Shown here piece by piece: positions 50,814 through 59,423 of a DNA stretch of 64,000 nucleotides; position 1 is the stretch's first letter; each line of letters begins with the position of its first letter. The translations under genes and the position numbers were made by a program. This stretch comes from Pseudomonas lini (lineage in GTDB: Bacteria; Pseudomonadota; Gammaproteobacteria; Pseudomonadales; Pseudomonadaceae): assembly GCF_030812475.1 (NCBI RefSeq), contig NZ_JAUSSR010000009.1:186001-250000 (forward strand). Direction: 5' to 3'. The notes beneath the pieces were generated by a model. The model was given only the letters and a program-made list of their open reading frames with translations. It was not told the origin of the DNA and did not search any database.

Positions 50814-50845
50814 CCAACGTTATTCATCATTGTGAATGTCGTTCG
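50814..50845. promoter_or_regulatory. Tandem operators and promoter of etfBA
   Basis: TGAAT-GTC-GTTCG (50833-50845) matches the palindrome at 8/10, and CCAAC-GTT-ATTCA (50814-50826), exactly 19 bp before it, at 7/10. TTGACA (50802-50807) with CATCAT 17 nt later is a possible promoter. An ATTCA/TGAAT inverted repeat (50822-50837) overlaps both sites. Confidence 0.58.
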
Positions 50846-50863
50846 TATATTTGCGAGGTTGCG

Positions 50864-51613
50864 ATGAAGGTTCTTGTAGCTGTGAAACGTGTGGTCGACT
50901 ACAACGTGAAGGTTCGAGTCAAACCGGATAACTCTGGTGTCGACCTTGCTAACGTCAAAATGTCGTTGAACCCTTTTTGCGAAATCGCTGTAGAAGAAGC
51001 CGTACGCCTGAAAGAAAAAGGCGTTGCGACTGAAATCGTCGTCGTCTCCGTAGGCCCGTCCACCGCTCAAGAGCAACTGCGCACCGCGCTGGCTCTGGGT
51101 GCCGACCGTGCCATCCTCGTCGAATCCGCCGAAGATCTGACTTCCCTGGCTGTTGCCAAACTGTTGAAAGCGGTCGCCGACAAGGAACAGCCTCATCTGG
51201 TGATCCTTGGCAAACAAGCCATCGACAGCGATAACAACCAGACTGGCCAGATGCTCGCGGCTCTGAGCGGCTACGGTCAGGGCACGTTCGCCTCGAAAGT
51301 CGAGATCAGCGGCGACAGCGTTGCCGTGACGCGCGAAGTCGACGGCGGCGCGCAGACGGTTTCCCTGAAACTGCCGGCCGTCGTCACCACCGACCTGCGT
51401 TTGAACGAGCCGCGTTATGCGTCCCTGCCAAACATCATGAAAGCCAAGAAGAAGCCTCTCGAAGTAGTGACTGCGGACGCTTTGGGCGTTTCCACCGCCT
51501 CCACCAACAAGACCGTGAAAGTCGAAGCGCCTGCTGCACGCAGCGCGGGTATCAAGGTCAAGTCGGTGGCTGAACTGGTCGAGAAACTGAAAAACGAAGC
51601 GAAGGTGCTTTGA
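50864..51613 (+). CDS. etfB: Electron transfer flavoprotein beta subunit
   Basis: 249 residues, the full family length, opening MKVLVAVKRVVDYNVKVRVK with the AMP-binding NPFCEIAVEEAVRLKEKG region and the conserved LRLNEPRYASLPNIMKAKKKP. Together with EtfA it carries electrons from ACADs to ETF-QO. It reads very close to the Pseudomonas housekeeping protein. Its codon choice looks more strongly biased than that of its neighbours, like a highly expressed gene. GAGG precedes the ATG. This copy is probably dedicated to the eight ACADs of the cluster. Confidence 0.97.
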   Translation: MKVLVAVKRVVDYNVKVRVKPDNSGVDLANVKMSLNPFCEIAVEEAVRLKEKGVATEIVVVSVGPSTAQEQLRTALALGADRAILVESAEDLTSLAVAKLLKAVADKEQPHLVILGKQAIDSDNNQTGQMLAALSGYGQGTFASKVEISGDSVAVTREVDGGAQTVSLKLPAVVTTDLRLNEPRYASLPNIMKAKKKPLEVVTADALGVSTASTNKTVKVEAPAARSAGIKVKSVAELVEKLKNEAKVL

Positions 51614-51629
51614 GTTAAGGAGCCGAATC

Positions 51630-52562
51630 ATGACTATCTTGGTAATCGCTGAACACGACAACAAAGTGCTGGCTCCGGCCACGCTGAACACTGTGGCGGC
51701 CGCTGTCAAAATTGGCGGTGATATCCACGTTCTGGTTGCAGGTCAGGCCGCTGGCGCCGTGGCTGAAGCCGCTGCGAAAATCGCAGGCGTGGCTAAAGTG
51801 CTGGTGGCCGATAATGCCGCCTACGCGCATCAACTGCCGGAAAACGTCGCGCCCCTGGTGGCCGAGCTGGGCAAGGGCTACAGCCACATCCTGGCTGCCG
51901 CCACGTCCAACGGCAAAAACATCCTGCCACGCGTTGCCGCTGTACTGGACGTTGACCAGATCTCCGAGATCATCTCGGTCGAAAGCGCTGACACCTTCAA
52001 GCGCCCGATCTATGCCGGTAACGCCATTGCTACCGTTCAGTCGAACGCTGCAGTGAAAGTGATCACCGTCCGTGCTACCGGTTTCGACCCGGTGGCTGCT
52101 GAAGGTGGATCTGCTTCGGTTGAAGCCGTTGGCGCTGCACACGACGCTGGCATCTCCAGCTTCGTTGGCGAAGAGCTGGCCAAGTCCGATCGTCCGGAAC
52201 TGACCGCTGCCAAGATCGTCGTTTCCGGCGGCCGCGGCATGCAGAACGGCGACAACTTCAAACACCTGTACGCCCTGGCCGACAAGCTGGGCGCGGCGGT
52301 CGGCGCTTCCCGCGCCGCAGTCGACGCAGGTTTCGTCCCCAACGACATGCAGGTCGGTCAGACCGGCAAGATCGTTGCTCCACAGCTGTACATCGCGGTC
52401 GGTATCTCCGGCGCGATCCAGCACCTGGCCGGCATGAAAGACTCCAAGGTGATCGTTGCGATCAACAAGGACGAAGAAGCGCCGATCTTCCAGGTGGCCG
52501 ATTACGGCCTGGTGGCGGATCTGTTTGAGGCTGTACCGGAATTGACTGGCAGTCTAACCTGA
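51630..52562 (+). CDS. etfA: Electron transfer flavoprotein alpha subunit
   Basis: 310 residues. The C-terminal FAD domain is well conserved: VVSGGRGM near 197-204, GASRAAVDAGF, QVGQTGKIVAPQLYIAVGISGAIQH, and the INKDEEAPIFQVADYGLVADL end. It starts 16 nt after etfB with AAGGAG upstream. It forms the FAD-bearing half of the ETF heterodimer. Codon use is as biased as in etfB. Confidence 0.97.
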   Translation: MTILVIAEHDNKVLAPATLNTVAAAVKIGGDIHVLVAGQAAGAVAEAAAKIAGVAKVLVADNAAYAHQLPENVAPLVAELGKGYSHILAAATSNGKNILPRVAAVLDVDQISEIISVESADTFKRPIYAGNAIATVQSNAAVKVITVRATGFDPVAAEGGSASVEAVGAAHDAGISSFVGEELAKSDRPELTAAKIVVSGGRGMQNGDNFKHLYALADKLGAAVGASRAAVDAGFVPNDMQVGQTGKIVAPQLYIAVGISGAIQHLAGMKDSKVIVAINKDEEAPIFQVADYGLVADLFEAVPELTGSLT

Positions 52563-52671
52563 CGCTAACGGTCGTCGCAGGTCCGGCACAACGCGGCGAC
52601 CTCTACATGAGCGGCAGGTGCAGGTCCGTCGCCTGACTGCCGACTCTGGTCCATCAGGATACGAGATAATA

Positions 52672-54216
52672 ATGAAAACACTCGGTGAGTTGCTGGAACG
52701 CAACGCTAGCCTGTTTCCGCACCAGGAAGCGGTCGTTTACGATGACCGTCGCATCACCTATTCGCAACTGCTCGATCGTGCTCGCAGGTTGTCATCCGCC
52801 TTGTACGCTCGCGGTATGCGGCATCAGGATCGCGTTGCGATCCTGGCAATGAATTGCAATGAATATTTTGATGTGTACGCGGCCTGTCAGCTGACGGGCT
52901 ATATCTGTGCCACGGTGAACTTCCGTCTGGCAGGACCTGAAATCGAATACATCCTCCAGGACAGCGCCCCTCGGGTACTGGTTTTCGAGGATCAGTACAG
53001 CGATGTGATCGATGCCCTGCGTCCGCAGTTGAAGTCGGTCGAGCACTACCTGTGCATCGGAAACTGCCCCCCTTGGGCGCAGCCCTACGAGGAGGCTCTT
53101 TCGGTAGCGCAAAGCGTTGGCGCTCCGATGCGAGCGGTACCCGATGATATCGTGCATCTGGTCTACACCAGCGGCACCACTGGGCGACCCAAGGGCGCAG
53201 CGCGCAGCCAGCGAGGCGATCTTGCCCTGGCGCAAAACCAGGCCGCCGTCATGGACATTCGCATCAACGGGCGTGTGCTGGTGATGATGCCCATGTTCCA
53301 TGCCGGCGGGCTGTCGATGATGCTCTCGGAGTTCTGGAATGCAGGCTGCGTGATCCTGCATCGTAAATTCGAACCCCGCGAAGTGCTGCGCACCATTGAG
53401 CGAGAGCGCGTGGTCACCGTGCACATGGCCCCGACCATCGTGCAGCAGGTATTGGAGCTCCCCGATATCCGCGACTACGACCTGTCGAGCCTGGAAACCA
53501 TCCTGTATGCCGCCGCGCCCATGCCGGTCGCAGTCTTGCGACGCGGGGTGGAATTATTGGGGCCCATATTCGTCAACTCCTGGGGCATGACCGAGACCAG
53601 CGGTACGGTGTTGCCCCGGCATCTGCACAAGCTGGAGGGAAGCGAGGAAGACTTGCGCCGTCTTGGCTCGATCGGGCAGGCCATGACCTACTGTGACATC
53701 CGTATCGTGGATGACGACGAGCAGGACTGCCCTGACGGAACACCTGGTGAGATCTGGATCCGCTCACCCGCCAACCTGGCTTATTACTGGAACAACAATG
53801 CCGCCACGCTCGAAGCGCTGCGTGATGGGTGGTTACGCACCGGTGACATGGCGTGGCGCGACGATCAAGGATTCCTGTATCTGGTCGACCGCAAGAAGGA
53901 CATGATCATTTCCGGCGGTGAAAACATCTATTGCCAGGAGGTCGAGCAGGCGCTCATGTTTCATCCGAATGTCAGCGACGTGGCGGTTATCGGTGTACCA
54001 CACGAGAAGTGGGGCGAAACCGTCAAGGCAGTCGTGGTGCTGAAGGCGGATGCCGAGTTGTCCGCTGAACAGTTGATCGACTATTCAGGAACACGGATTG
54101 CGCGCTATAAGCGCCCGACCAGCGTGGACTTCGTGACCGAACTGCCGCGCCTTCCAAGCGGCAAGGTCAATAAAATCGCGCTTCGTCAGATGTTTTCCGC
54201 CCAGGCGCCGGCTTGA
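52672..54216 (+). CDS. AMP-forming acyl-CoA synthetase
   Basis: 514 residues from the ATG at 52672. ANL-family motifs in order: P-loop YTSGTTGRPKG (165-175), GMTETSG, TGDMAW, GGENIYCQEVE and the C-terminal Lys in LPSGKVNK. It activates a carboxylic acid with ATP and CoA. It is shorter than the ligase half plus hydrolase at 25732 and closer to medium-chain/FadD3-like ligases. It follows etfA by 110 nt without its own clear promoter, so it is probably in the etfBA transcript. Confidence 0.92.
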   Translation: MKTLGELLERNASLFPHQEAVVYDDRRITYSQLLDRARRLSSALYARGMRHQDRVAILAMNCNEYFDVYAACQLTGYICATVNFRLAGPEIEYILQDSAPRVLVFEDQYSDVIDALRPQLKSVEHYLCIGNCPPWAQPYEEALSVAQSVGAPMRAVPDDIVHLVYTSGTTGRPKGAARSQRGDLALAQNQAAVMDIRINGRVLVMMPMFHAGGLSMMLSEFWNAGCVILHRKFEPREVLRTIERERVVTVHMAPTIVQQVLELPDIRDYDLSSLETILYAAAPMPVAVLRRGVELLGPIFVNSWGMTETSGTVLPRHLHKLEGSEEDLRRLGSIGQAMTYCDIRIVDDDEQDCPDGTPGEIWIRSPANLAYYWNNNAATLEALRDGWLRTGDMAWRDDQGFLYLVDRKKDMIISGGENIYCQEVEQALMFHPNVSDVAVIGVPHEKWGETVKAVVVLKADAELSAEQLIDYSGTRIARYKRPTSVDFVTELPRLPSGKVNKIALRQMFSAQAPA

Positions 54217-54234
54217 TACCGGGATTGCATCACA

Positions 54235-54260
54235 GCGCAAGCGAGTAGCGCTTTTGCGCA
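54235..54260. terminator. Weak hairpin between convergent ligase and LysR genes
   Basis: AAGCG (54239-54243) pairs with CGCTT (54249-54253), followed by two more T; a longer GCGCAA/TTGCGC pairing around it is also possible. Its position between convergent genes supports termination. Confidence 0.35.
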
Positions 54261-54270
54261 GGGCGCGATT

Positions 54271-55203
54271 TCAAATCGCAGAACGTGGGGGCGCTGCAAT
54301 GGGCCTGCCCGCTGGGTAGTGTTCGAGCATGAAATCGACGAACGCGTGTACCTTGCGTGACGCTCTGCGCCCCTGCGGGTAGAGCATTTCCATGGTTGGG
54401 GCGTCCGTTACCCAATCCGTCAGGATCTGGCAGAGCGCCCCGCTGCGCAGGTGCTCCTCCAGATAAAACCCCATGCCTTGCATGACGCCTTGACCACTCA
54501 GCGCTGCTTCTATCTGGATGCAGCCTTGTGTGATCGACAGGTTGCTTGGCAGGTCCAGCGTCTTGCGATGACCATGCTGCTCAAACGACCAGGGATGCAT
54601 CCGGCCGGTGCGTGTGTCCCGGTAGCTGATGCAGTCATGGGCGCGCAGGTCTTCCGGAACCTGTGGCACCTGACGTGTCGCAAGGTAGCGGGGCGAAGCA
54701 ACCGTGAGCAGGGGCGTGTGACCAAGCGGACGCGCGATCATGCTCGAGTCGCCCAGGGGACCGAGCCTGATGATCACGTCATGCTGGCTTTCGACCGTAT
54801 CGTAGAGCTGCTCGGAGTCGGAGAAGTCCAGCTGGATGTCCGGGTAACGCTGGCGAAACGCGTCAAGCATGGGAACGACCAGGTATTGGCCAATGATACT
54901 TGGGGCGTCTACACGCAGCCTTCCGCGAGGCTGGACTTGCGAACCGCAGAGCAGGGACTCTACGTCGGCGAGCTCATCAAGCAGATGCCGGCAATGCGAA
55001 TAGTAGATCGAGCCTTCGTCGGTCAGGTTGATGCGGCGTGTGGTGCGATTGAGAAGGCGCACGCCCAAGGCGCGCTCAAGGTTGCTCAAATGGGTGGAGA
55101 CCATCGACGGCGATAGGCTCAGCGCCGTCGCTGCGGTACTGAGACTGCCATGGTCCACCACCGCCATGAAGACCTCCATGCTGCGTAGCTTGTCCACGTT
55201 CAT
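54271..55203 (-). CDS. LysR-family transcriptional regulator
   Basis: 310 residues from the ATG at 55203; a GTG two codons later, 6 nt after GGAG, may be the true start because relatives begin M-DKLRSMEVF. N-terminal HTH (about 15-65: TAATALSLSPSMVSTHLSNLERALG) and a LysR substrate domain of the CrgA-like group. It ends the reverse operon with SDR, ferredoxin and reductase. It may control that operon and the divergent P450 genes through the 57852-58111 region. Confidence 0.92.
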   Translation of the reverse strand: MNVDKLRSMEVFMAVVDHGSLSTAATALSLSPSMVSTHLSNLERALGVRLLNRTTRRINLTDEGSIYYSHCRHLLDELADVESLLCGSQVQPRGRLRVDAPSIIGQYLVVPMLDAFRQRYPDIQLDFSDSEQLYDTVESQHDVIIRLGPLGDSSMIARPLGHTPLLTVASPRYLATRQVPQVPEDLRAHDCISYRDTRTGRMHPWSFEQHGHRKTLDLPSNLSITQGCIQIEAALSGQGVMQGMGFYLEEHLRSGALCQILTDWVTDAPTMEMLYPQGRRASRKVHAFVDFMLEHYPAGRPIAAPPRSAI

Positions 55204-55248
55204 CTCCAACGAAGCAGAACGCCCTGGATCCCGAAGGGCGATAGCATG

Positions 55249-56205
55249 TTACAGCGATTGACCCAGTATGCGGCCAATAATCGAGAACTCGTCGGACAGG
55301 GAATCCGGAATGCTGAACGCCCCCACGTCCCCGATCCGCTGAAAATGCTCGGCCAGGCCCTCGGCTGTTGCCGGCTTGTCTCGCGGACCGGCCCAACCGT
55401 CCGTCACGCCGATGAAGGCGCGCGCATATCGACCGAGGGCCGCCGAATAGATTGCGCGAGTGCTGGTACAGGATTCGCTCGCGAGATAGACCGCAAGCGG
55501 TGTGACAAACTCGGGTAAGTAGGAACTGCCCAGTTTTTCGCCCAAGGACGCATATTGGGCAGTAAACGCAGCCAACTGTTCGGGGTCCATCGCGGCCTCC
55601 ATGCGACTGGTGGCGACGGGAAGCAGCGCGTTGCACAGCACGCCGTGGTCCTTGCCTTCGAGTGATAACACGTTCATCACGCCCAAAAGTCCGGCCTTGG
55701 CGGCGGCATACGCCGCCTGCTTGGGATTTCCGAAAGCGGCCGCCCCGGAGGACATGAACACGATTCGGCCGTAGCCTTGCTGCTTCATGATCCTGTAGGC
55801 AGGTTGGGTGACGTAAATGGCGCCTTTGAGGTGCACATCCAAAAGCGAATCGAGGGTTTCATCATCGATGTCTTCGAACGACGCGTTGCGCAAGTGACCG
55901 GCGTTGTTGATGACGATGTCGACCTTGCCGAAGTTTTCCAATGCTGTTCGCACGATACTTTCGCCACCGGCGCGGCTGCTGACGGAATTATAATTGGCGG
56001 CAGCTTTGCCGCCGGCCGCGCGGATGGCGTCCACTACCTCATCCGCCATCCCATGGGAACTGCCTTGACCGTCGAACCGACCGCCCAAGTCATTCACCAC
56101 CACTGCAGCTCCTCTGGCGGCGAGTTCCAAGGCGTAGGTGCGACCCAGGCCACCGCCTGCACCGGTGACAATGGCGACGCGGTGAGTAAAATCTATGTCA
56201 GTCAT
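55249..56205 (-). CDS. SDR of the HSD17B4-like type
   Basis: 318 residues from the ATG at 56205 (GAGG upstream). The cofactor motif is TGAGGGLG (14-21), with the NDLGG and GQGSS region of MFE-2-type SDRs, NNAG at 100-103 and Y166-xxx-K170. It is a more distant relative of the SDRs at 6893 and 46092. The operon with ferredoxin and reductase suggests it oxidises the alcohol made by a P450, or a 3-hydroxyacyl-CoA from it. Confidence 0.9.
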   Translation of the reverse strand: MTDIDFTHRVAIVTGAGGGLGRTYALELAARGAAVVVNDLGGRFDGQGSSHGMADEVVDAIRAAGGKAAANYNSVSSRAGGESIVRTALENFGKVDIVINNAGHLRNASFEDIDDETLDSLLDVHLKGAIYVTQPAYRIMKQQGYGRIVFMSSGAAAFGNPKQAAYAAAKAGLLGVMNVLSLEGKDHGVLCNALLPVATSRMEAAMDPEQLAAFTAQYASLGEKLGSSYLPEFVTPLAVYLASESCTSTRAIYSAALGRYARAFIGVTDGWAGPRDKPATAEGLAEHFQRIGDVGAFSIPDSLSDEFSIIGRILGQSL

Positions 56206-56254
56206 GTGTGGCCTCGCTTTGTTTTTGTTATCGGGGGGCACTCGCACGCTCGCG

Positions 56255-56575
56255 TCAGCGTGATGTCGGGGGGAGCCGGATCACCAGCCCATCCAGCTGC
56301 GGCGTGACGATGATCTGACAACTGAGCCGACTGCTTTCGGTGACGTCGGCCGCGCAGGTGAGCATGTCGTTTTCATAGGGCTCGGCAACGGGAATATGCT
56401 GCGCCCATTCTCGTTCGACATAGCCGTGGCAGGTCGCGCAGCTGCAACTGCCGCCGCAGTCCCCGAGAATGCCGGGAACCTGATGGTTGACAGCGACCTG
56501 CATGACCGACAGGCCGAGCGGTGCATCGATGCGCTGTTCGCTGCCGTCCGGCTGGATGAAGATGATCGTTGGCAT
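56255..56575 (-). CDS. Putidaredoxin-type 2Fe-2S ferredoxin
   Basis: 106 residues. The iron-sulfur ligands are Cys40, Cys46, Cys49 and Cys86 (C-x5-C-x2-C, then C), the same layout as putidaredoxin; an additional Cys44 lies inside the loop. It carries electrons from the reductase next to it (22 nt gap) to a P450. Both P450s in the window (58112 and 62317) are possible partners since no other ferredoxin is present. Confidence 0.95.
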   Translation of the reverse strand: MPTIIFIQPDGSEQRIDAPLGLSVMQVAVNHQVPGILGDCGGSCSCATCHGYVEREWAQHIPVAEPYENDMLTCAADVTESSRLSCQIIVTPQLDGLVIRLPPTSR

Positions 56576-56597
56576 GGGTAACCTCGCGGGGGAAATG

Positions 56598-57851
56598 TCA
56601 GGGGTGGGTCAGCAAGTCTTTGACAGGGATGCCCTCGTCAGCCAGGCGACACGGGTCGACACGGATCCGTTCGCTGATCAGCCGCTTGGCCAACATGAAT
56701 TCGGGCGCGCGATTGACCGTATCGACCGCCAGCAGGTAACCGTCTTTCAAGTAGAAGGCGGCAAAGCATTCGCTTTCAGTCGTCCCGCGCATCACCAACT
56801 GGTCATAGCCTTGGGACAGACCGACCATTTTCAACTTCAGATGGTATTGGTCGGACCAGAACCACGGAACGGACACATAGGCTTTGGGTTTGCCGCAGAC
56901 TGACGCAGCGACGCAACGCGCCTGCTCCAGGGCATTCGGCACCGACTCCAGTCGCAGTCGTCGCCCAAAAAAGCGATTGGGGTGGTTGGTGCAGTCACCG
57001 GCGGCATAGATGTCAGGGTCGCTGGTTTGGCCGAACTCGTCGACCAGGATGCCGTTGTCTACCGCCAGGCCGGCGTCTGAGGCCAGCTCGACATTGGGGA
57101 CAAGACCGATACCGACCACGACGAGATCAGCCTCAAACCAGCTGCCGTCGACGGACACCACCGCGGTGATGGCATTACCGGACGGATCCAGTTGGACGTC
57201 CTCCACTTGAGTGTCAGTGCGAATCTCGACGCCCGCGTTTCGATGTCGCGCGGCGTAGAAAGCCGACAGTTCGGGGGCAGTGACCCGAGCCAGCACGCGC
57301 GGCAGGGCTTCCAGGATCGTGACGTTCAGCCCGCGCTCTATTGCCACGGCAGCCACCTCGAGGCCAACGTAGCCGCCGCCAATGATCACCAGGCGCTTGC
57401 CAGGTTTGAACTGCTCGCGCATGCGATCGACATCCGCGAGCGTGCGCAGGTAATGGAAGTTATCCGGGGTCCTTTGTTGAATTCGCGGCACTGGCAGCGG
57501 GCGAGGTCTTCCTCCCGTGGCCAGGATGAGGCGGTCATAGTGCGCTGTCCTGCCATCGGCCAGGTGGACCCTGGAGCCGGCGCGATCGATGGTGTTGACC
57601 CTTACCCCACCGATGAACTCGATGTTCGCGCTTTCAAAGACTGCCATTGGCTTTATCAGCAGGCTTTGAGCAGTGACGGTGCCTGCCAGGTAAGCTTTCG
57701 ATAACGGCGGACGATGATAGGGGAGGGACCCCTCTTCACCGATGACAGAAATTCGGCCTCGCCAGCCGTTGTCTCGCATATGGGTTGCCAATTCACCGGC
57801 GGCGTGCCCTGCGCCCACGATGATGGCAGTGCCTGAAAGTACTTCGCTCAT
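56598..57851 (-). CDS. Putidaredoxin reductase-type FAD/NAD ferredoxin reductase
   Basis: 417 residues. The FAD site is GAGHAAGE (13-20), with the NAD site IGGGYVGLE and the second FAD motif near YAAGDCTNHPN. It matches the class I P450 reductases such as putidaredoxin reductase. It takes electrons from NADH to the 2Fe-2S ferredoxin. It is the first gene of the reverse operon; its promoter shares the 260-bp divergent region with the P450 at 58112. Confidence 0.95.
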   Translation of the reverse strand: MSEVLSGTAIIVGAGHAAGELATHMRDNGWRGRISVIGEEGSLPYHRPPLSKAYLAGTVTAQSLLIKPMAVFESANIEFIGGVRVNTIDRAGSRVHLADGRTAHYDRLILATGGRPRPLPVPRIQQRTPDNFHYLRTLADVDRMREQFKPGKRLVIIGGGYVGLEVAAVAIERGLNVTILEALPRVLARVTAPELSAFYAARHRNAGVEIRTDTQVEDVQLDPSGNAITAVVSVDGSWFEADLVVVGIGLVPNVELASDAGLAVDNGILVDEFGQTSDPDIYAAGDCTNHPNRFFGRRLRLESVPNALEQARCVAASVCGKPKAYVSVPWFWSDQYHLKLKMVGLSQGYDQLVMRGTTESECFAAFYLKDGYLLAVDTVNRAPEFMLAKRLISERIRVDPCRLADEGIPVKDLLTHP

Positions 57852-57973
57852 ATCGACACCTTTGATCGACGACTTGATCCACGTATGTGGCTTTGTGACT
57901 TATTCGAAACCCGCCCATCGCGTCGCTCGAGTCACGACAAAGTATGCCGCTTGAACAGCGCGGCATTATTCAA

Positions 57974-58015
57974 TTTCATTGAAAGATGTTGTTGGTTTAT
58001 GTGGGTTTATCCCAC
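57974..58015. promoter_or_regulatory. Two inverted repeats in the reductase/P450 divergent region
   Basis: TTTCA-T-TGAAA (57974-57984) and GTGGG-TTTAT-CCCAC (58001-58015). The second has the 15-bp dyad layout of LysR sites, so it could be the site of the LysR regulator at 54271. Confidence 0.4.
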
Positions 58016-58111
58016 TACGGCGGTTGCCTAGAGTGGCGAAAAGCACGCTCCGGCTTTCGAGCGCGGATATCGTGCGGTAGCTGACTATGGACACGCCGGA
58101 GATTTGTAGTG

Positions 58112-59359
58112 ATGAGCAGAGTGCAGCCAATCGAGCCGTTTGATGATCCGTCTTTCGATCCATTCATGGAGGATGCACTGGTATTTGGCGATCACCCGGA
58201 TCCGTATCCAAGACTCGCGCAGCTGAGGCGAGAGGCCAGTGTTCATCCGGGAGACTATCGAGTGATGATGGGGCTTGCGCCGGACATCACCAGCCCTGCC
58301 CAGGTTCAGCATTATTGCGTCTTCGGCTACGATGAGGTGGCGCAAGTGCTTGGGGATCCCAAGACTTTTACCAACCATAGCTACACCTACAATTTGGGTA
58401 TCAGCTTCGGGCGCAGCATCTCCACCATGGACGTCCCCGAGCACCCGCGTTTCCGAAGAATTTTTCAGAAAGCATTCATGCCGCAGACGGTCGCAGCATG
58501 GGGCGACAATCTGGTCGATCCAGTGGTTCACGAACTGATGGCCAAGTTTGTCGATCGGGGCGAGGCCGATCTGGTTCAGGATTTCACCCTGCATTTTCCC
58601 TTTCAGATCATCTACCGCCAGTTGGCGCTACCGCCGGAAGATGTCGCCCTCTTCCACAAGATGGCCATCGCCCAGACGGTCGTCGCCGTGGATGTTGCCC
58701 ATGGCACCGAGGCCTCACGCAAGCTGGGTACCTATTTCGAAAATCTTGTAGCCGAACGTCGGCGCAATCCGGGTGACGACCTTGTCAGTCACTTGGCCCA
58801 GGCGGAAGTAGACGGCGAATACTTGCCCGAAGAAGTGCTCATTTCCTTCCTCCGTCAGTTGGTCAATGCGGCAGGCGATACGACTTACCGTGCCACCAGT
58901 GTGTTACTCAGTGCGTTGCTGCATCATCCAGAACAGCTCGCTGCAGTCCGTGAGGATCGCTCCCTGATACCTCAGGCCATTGAAGAGGCCCTGCGCTGGG
59001 ACGGCCCTGTGCTGATGCAATCTCGATACGCGAGCAAGGCTGTCACGCTGGGTTCAGTGGACATTGCCCAAGGCGCCTTCATCGACGTCGTCGCAGGCTC
59101 CGCCAACCGCGACGAGACGAAATTCCCCGAGCCGGACAAGTTCGACATTTTTCGCAAGCCGCAGCACCGGCATTTTGCTTTCGCCTTCGGTCCACATGTG
59201 TGCATCGGACAGCACTTGGCGCGGGTGGAGATGACCCGGGCACTCAATGCCATCCTCGACCGATTGCCCAACCTGCGCCTGGACCCGGATAAGCCGGCGC
59301 CGCAGATGAGTGGGACCATGATGCGCGTACCGCATTCGATCCACGTGAAGTTCGGTTGA
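58112..59359 (+). CDS. Cytochrome P450
   Basis: 415 residues from the ATG at 58112; a GTG just before it is possible. I-helix AGDTT (254-258) with the acid-alcohol pair Asp256-Thr257, the ExxR in EEALRWDGPV and the heme Cys364 in FGPHVCIGQ are present. It is a soluble class I bacterial P450 needing ferredoxin and reductase, both encoded on the other side of the divergent promoter. It differs strongly from the P450cam-like protein at 62317. It would hydroxylate the growth substrate or a pathway acid. Confidence 0.95.
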   Translation: MSRVQPIEPFDDPSFDPFMEDALVFGDHPDPYPRLAQLRREASVHPGDYRVMMGLAPDITSPAQVQHYCVFGYDEVAQVLGDPKTFTNHSYTYNLGISFGRSISTMDVPEHPRFRRIFQKAFMPQTVAAWGDNLVDPVVHELMAKFVDRGEADLVQDFTLHFPFQIIYRQLALPPEDVALFHKMAIAQTVVAVDVAHGTEASRKLGTYFENLVAERRRNPGDDLVSHLAQAEVDGEYLPEEVLISFLRQLVNAAGDTTYRATSVLLSALLHHPEQLAAVREDRSLIPQAIEEALRWDGPVLMQSRYASKAVTLGSVDIAQGAFIDVVAGSANRDETKFPEPDKFDIFRKPQHRHFAFAFGPHVCIGQHLARVEMTRALNAILDRLPNLRLDPDKPAPQMSGTMMRVPHSIHVKFG

Positions 59360-59423
59360 GCATCCTCTCCGTCAGTCGTGCTGCCTGGCACTCGTCGGTG
59401 CAGCAAAACGAGCCCAATCAAAT

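Larger units (their letters stand above)
50315..50863. other. 549-bp region between the long operon and etfBA
   Basis: It holds a terminator hairpin (50354-50376), a possible small membrane-protein gene on the reverse strand (50407-50586), an AT-rich stretch, and the etfBA promoter with tandem operators (50814-50845). Nothing else is supported. Confidence 0.55.

Noticed and set aside
50587..50817. N-terminal extension of the small membrane-protein frame
   Set aside because: The added residues are not protein-like and start inside the etfBA promoter region; the ATG at 50586 or 50577 is more sensible.
57952..57964. TGAAC half-site between reductase and P450 genes
   Set aside because: The right arm matches only one of five bases and no copy lies 19 bp away, so it is not counted as an operator.
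59386..59402. TGGCAC...TGCA resembling a sigma-54 promoter before the GMC gene
   Set aside because: The GG-to-GC spacing is 11 instead of the required 10 bases, and no sigma-54 activator is near.
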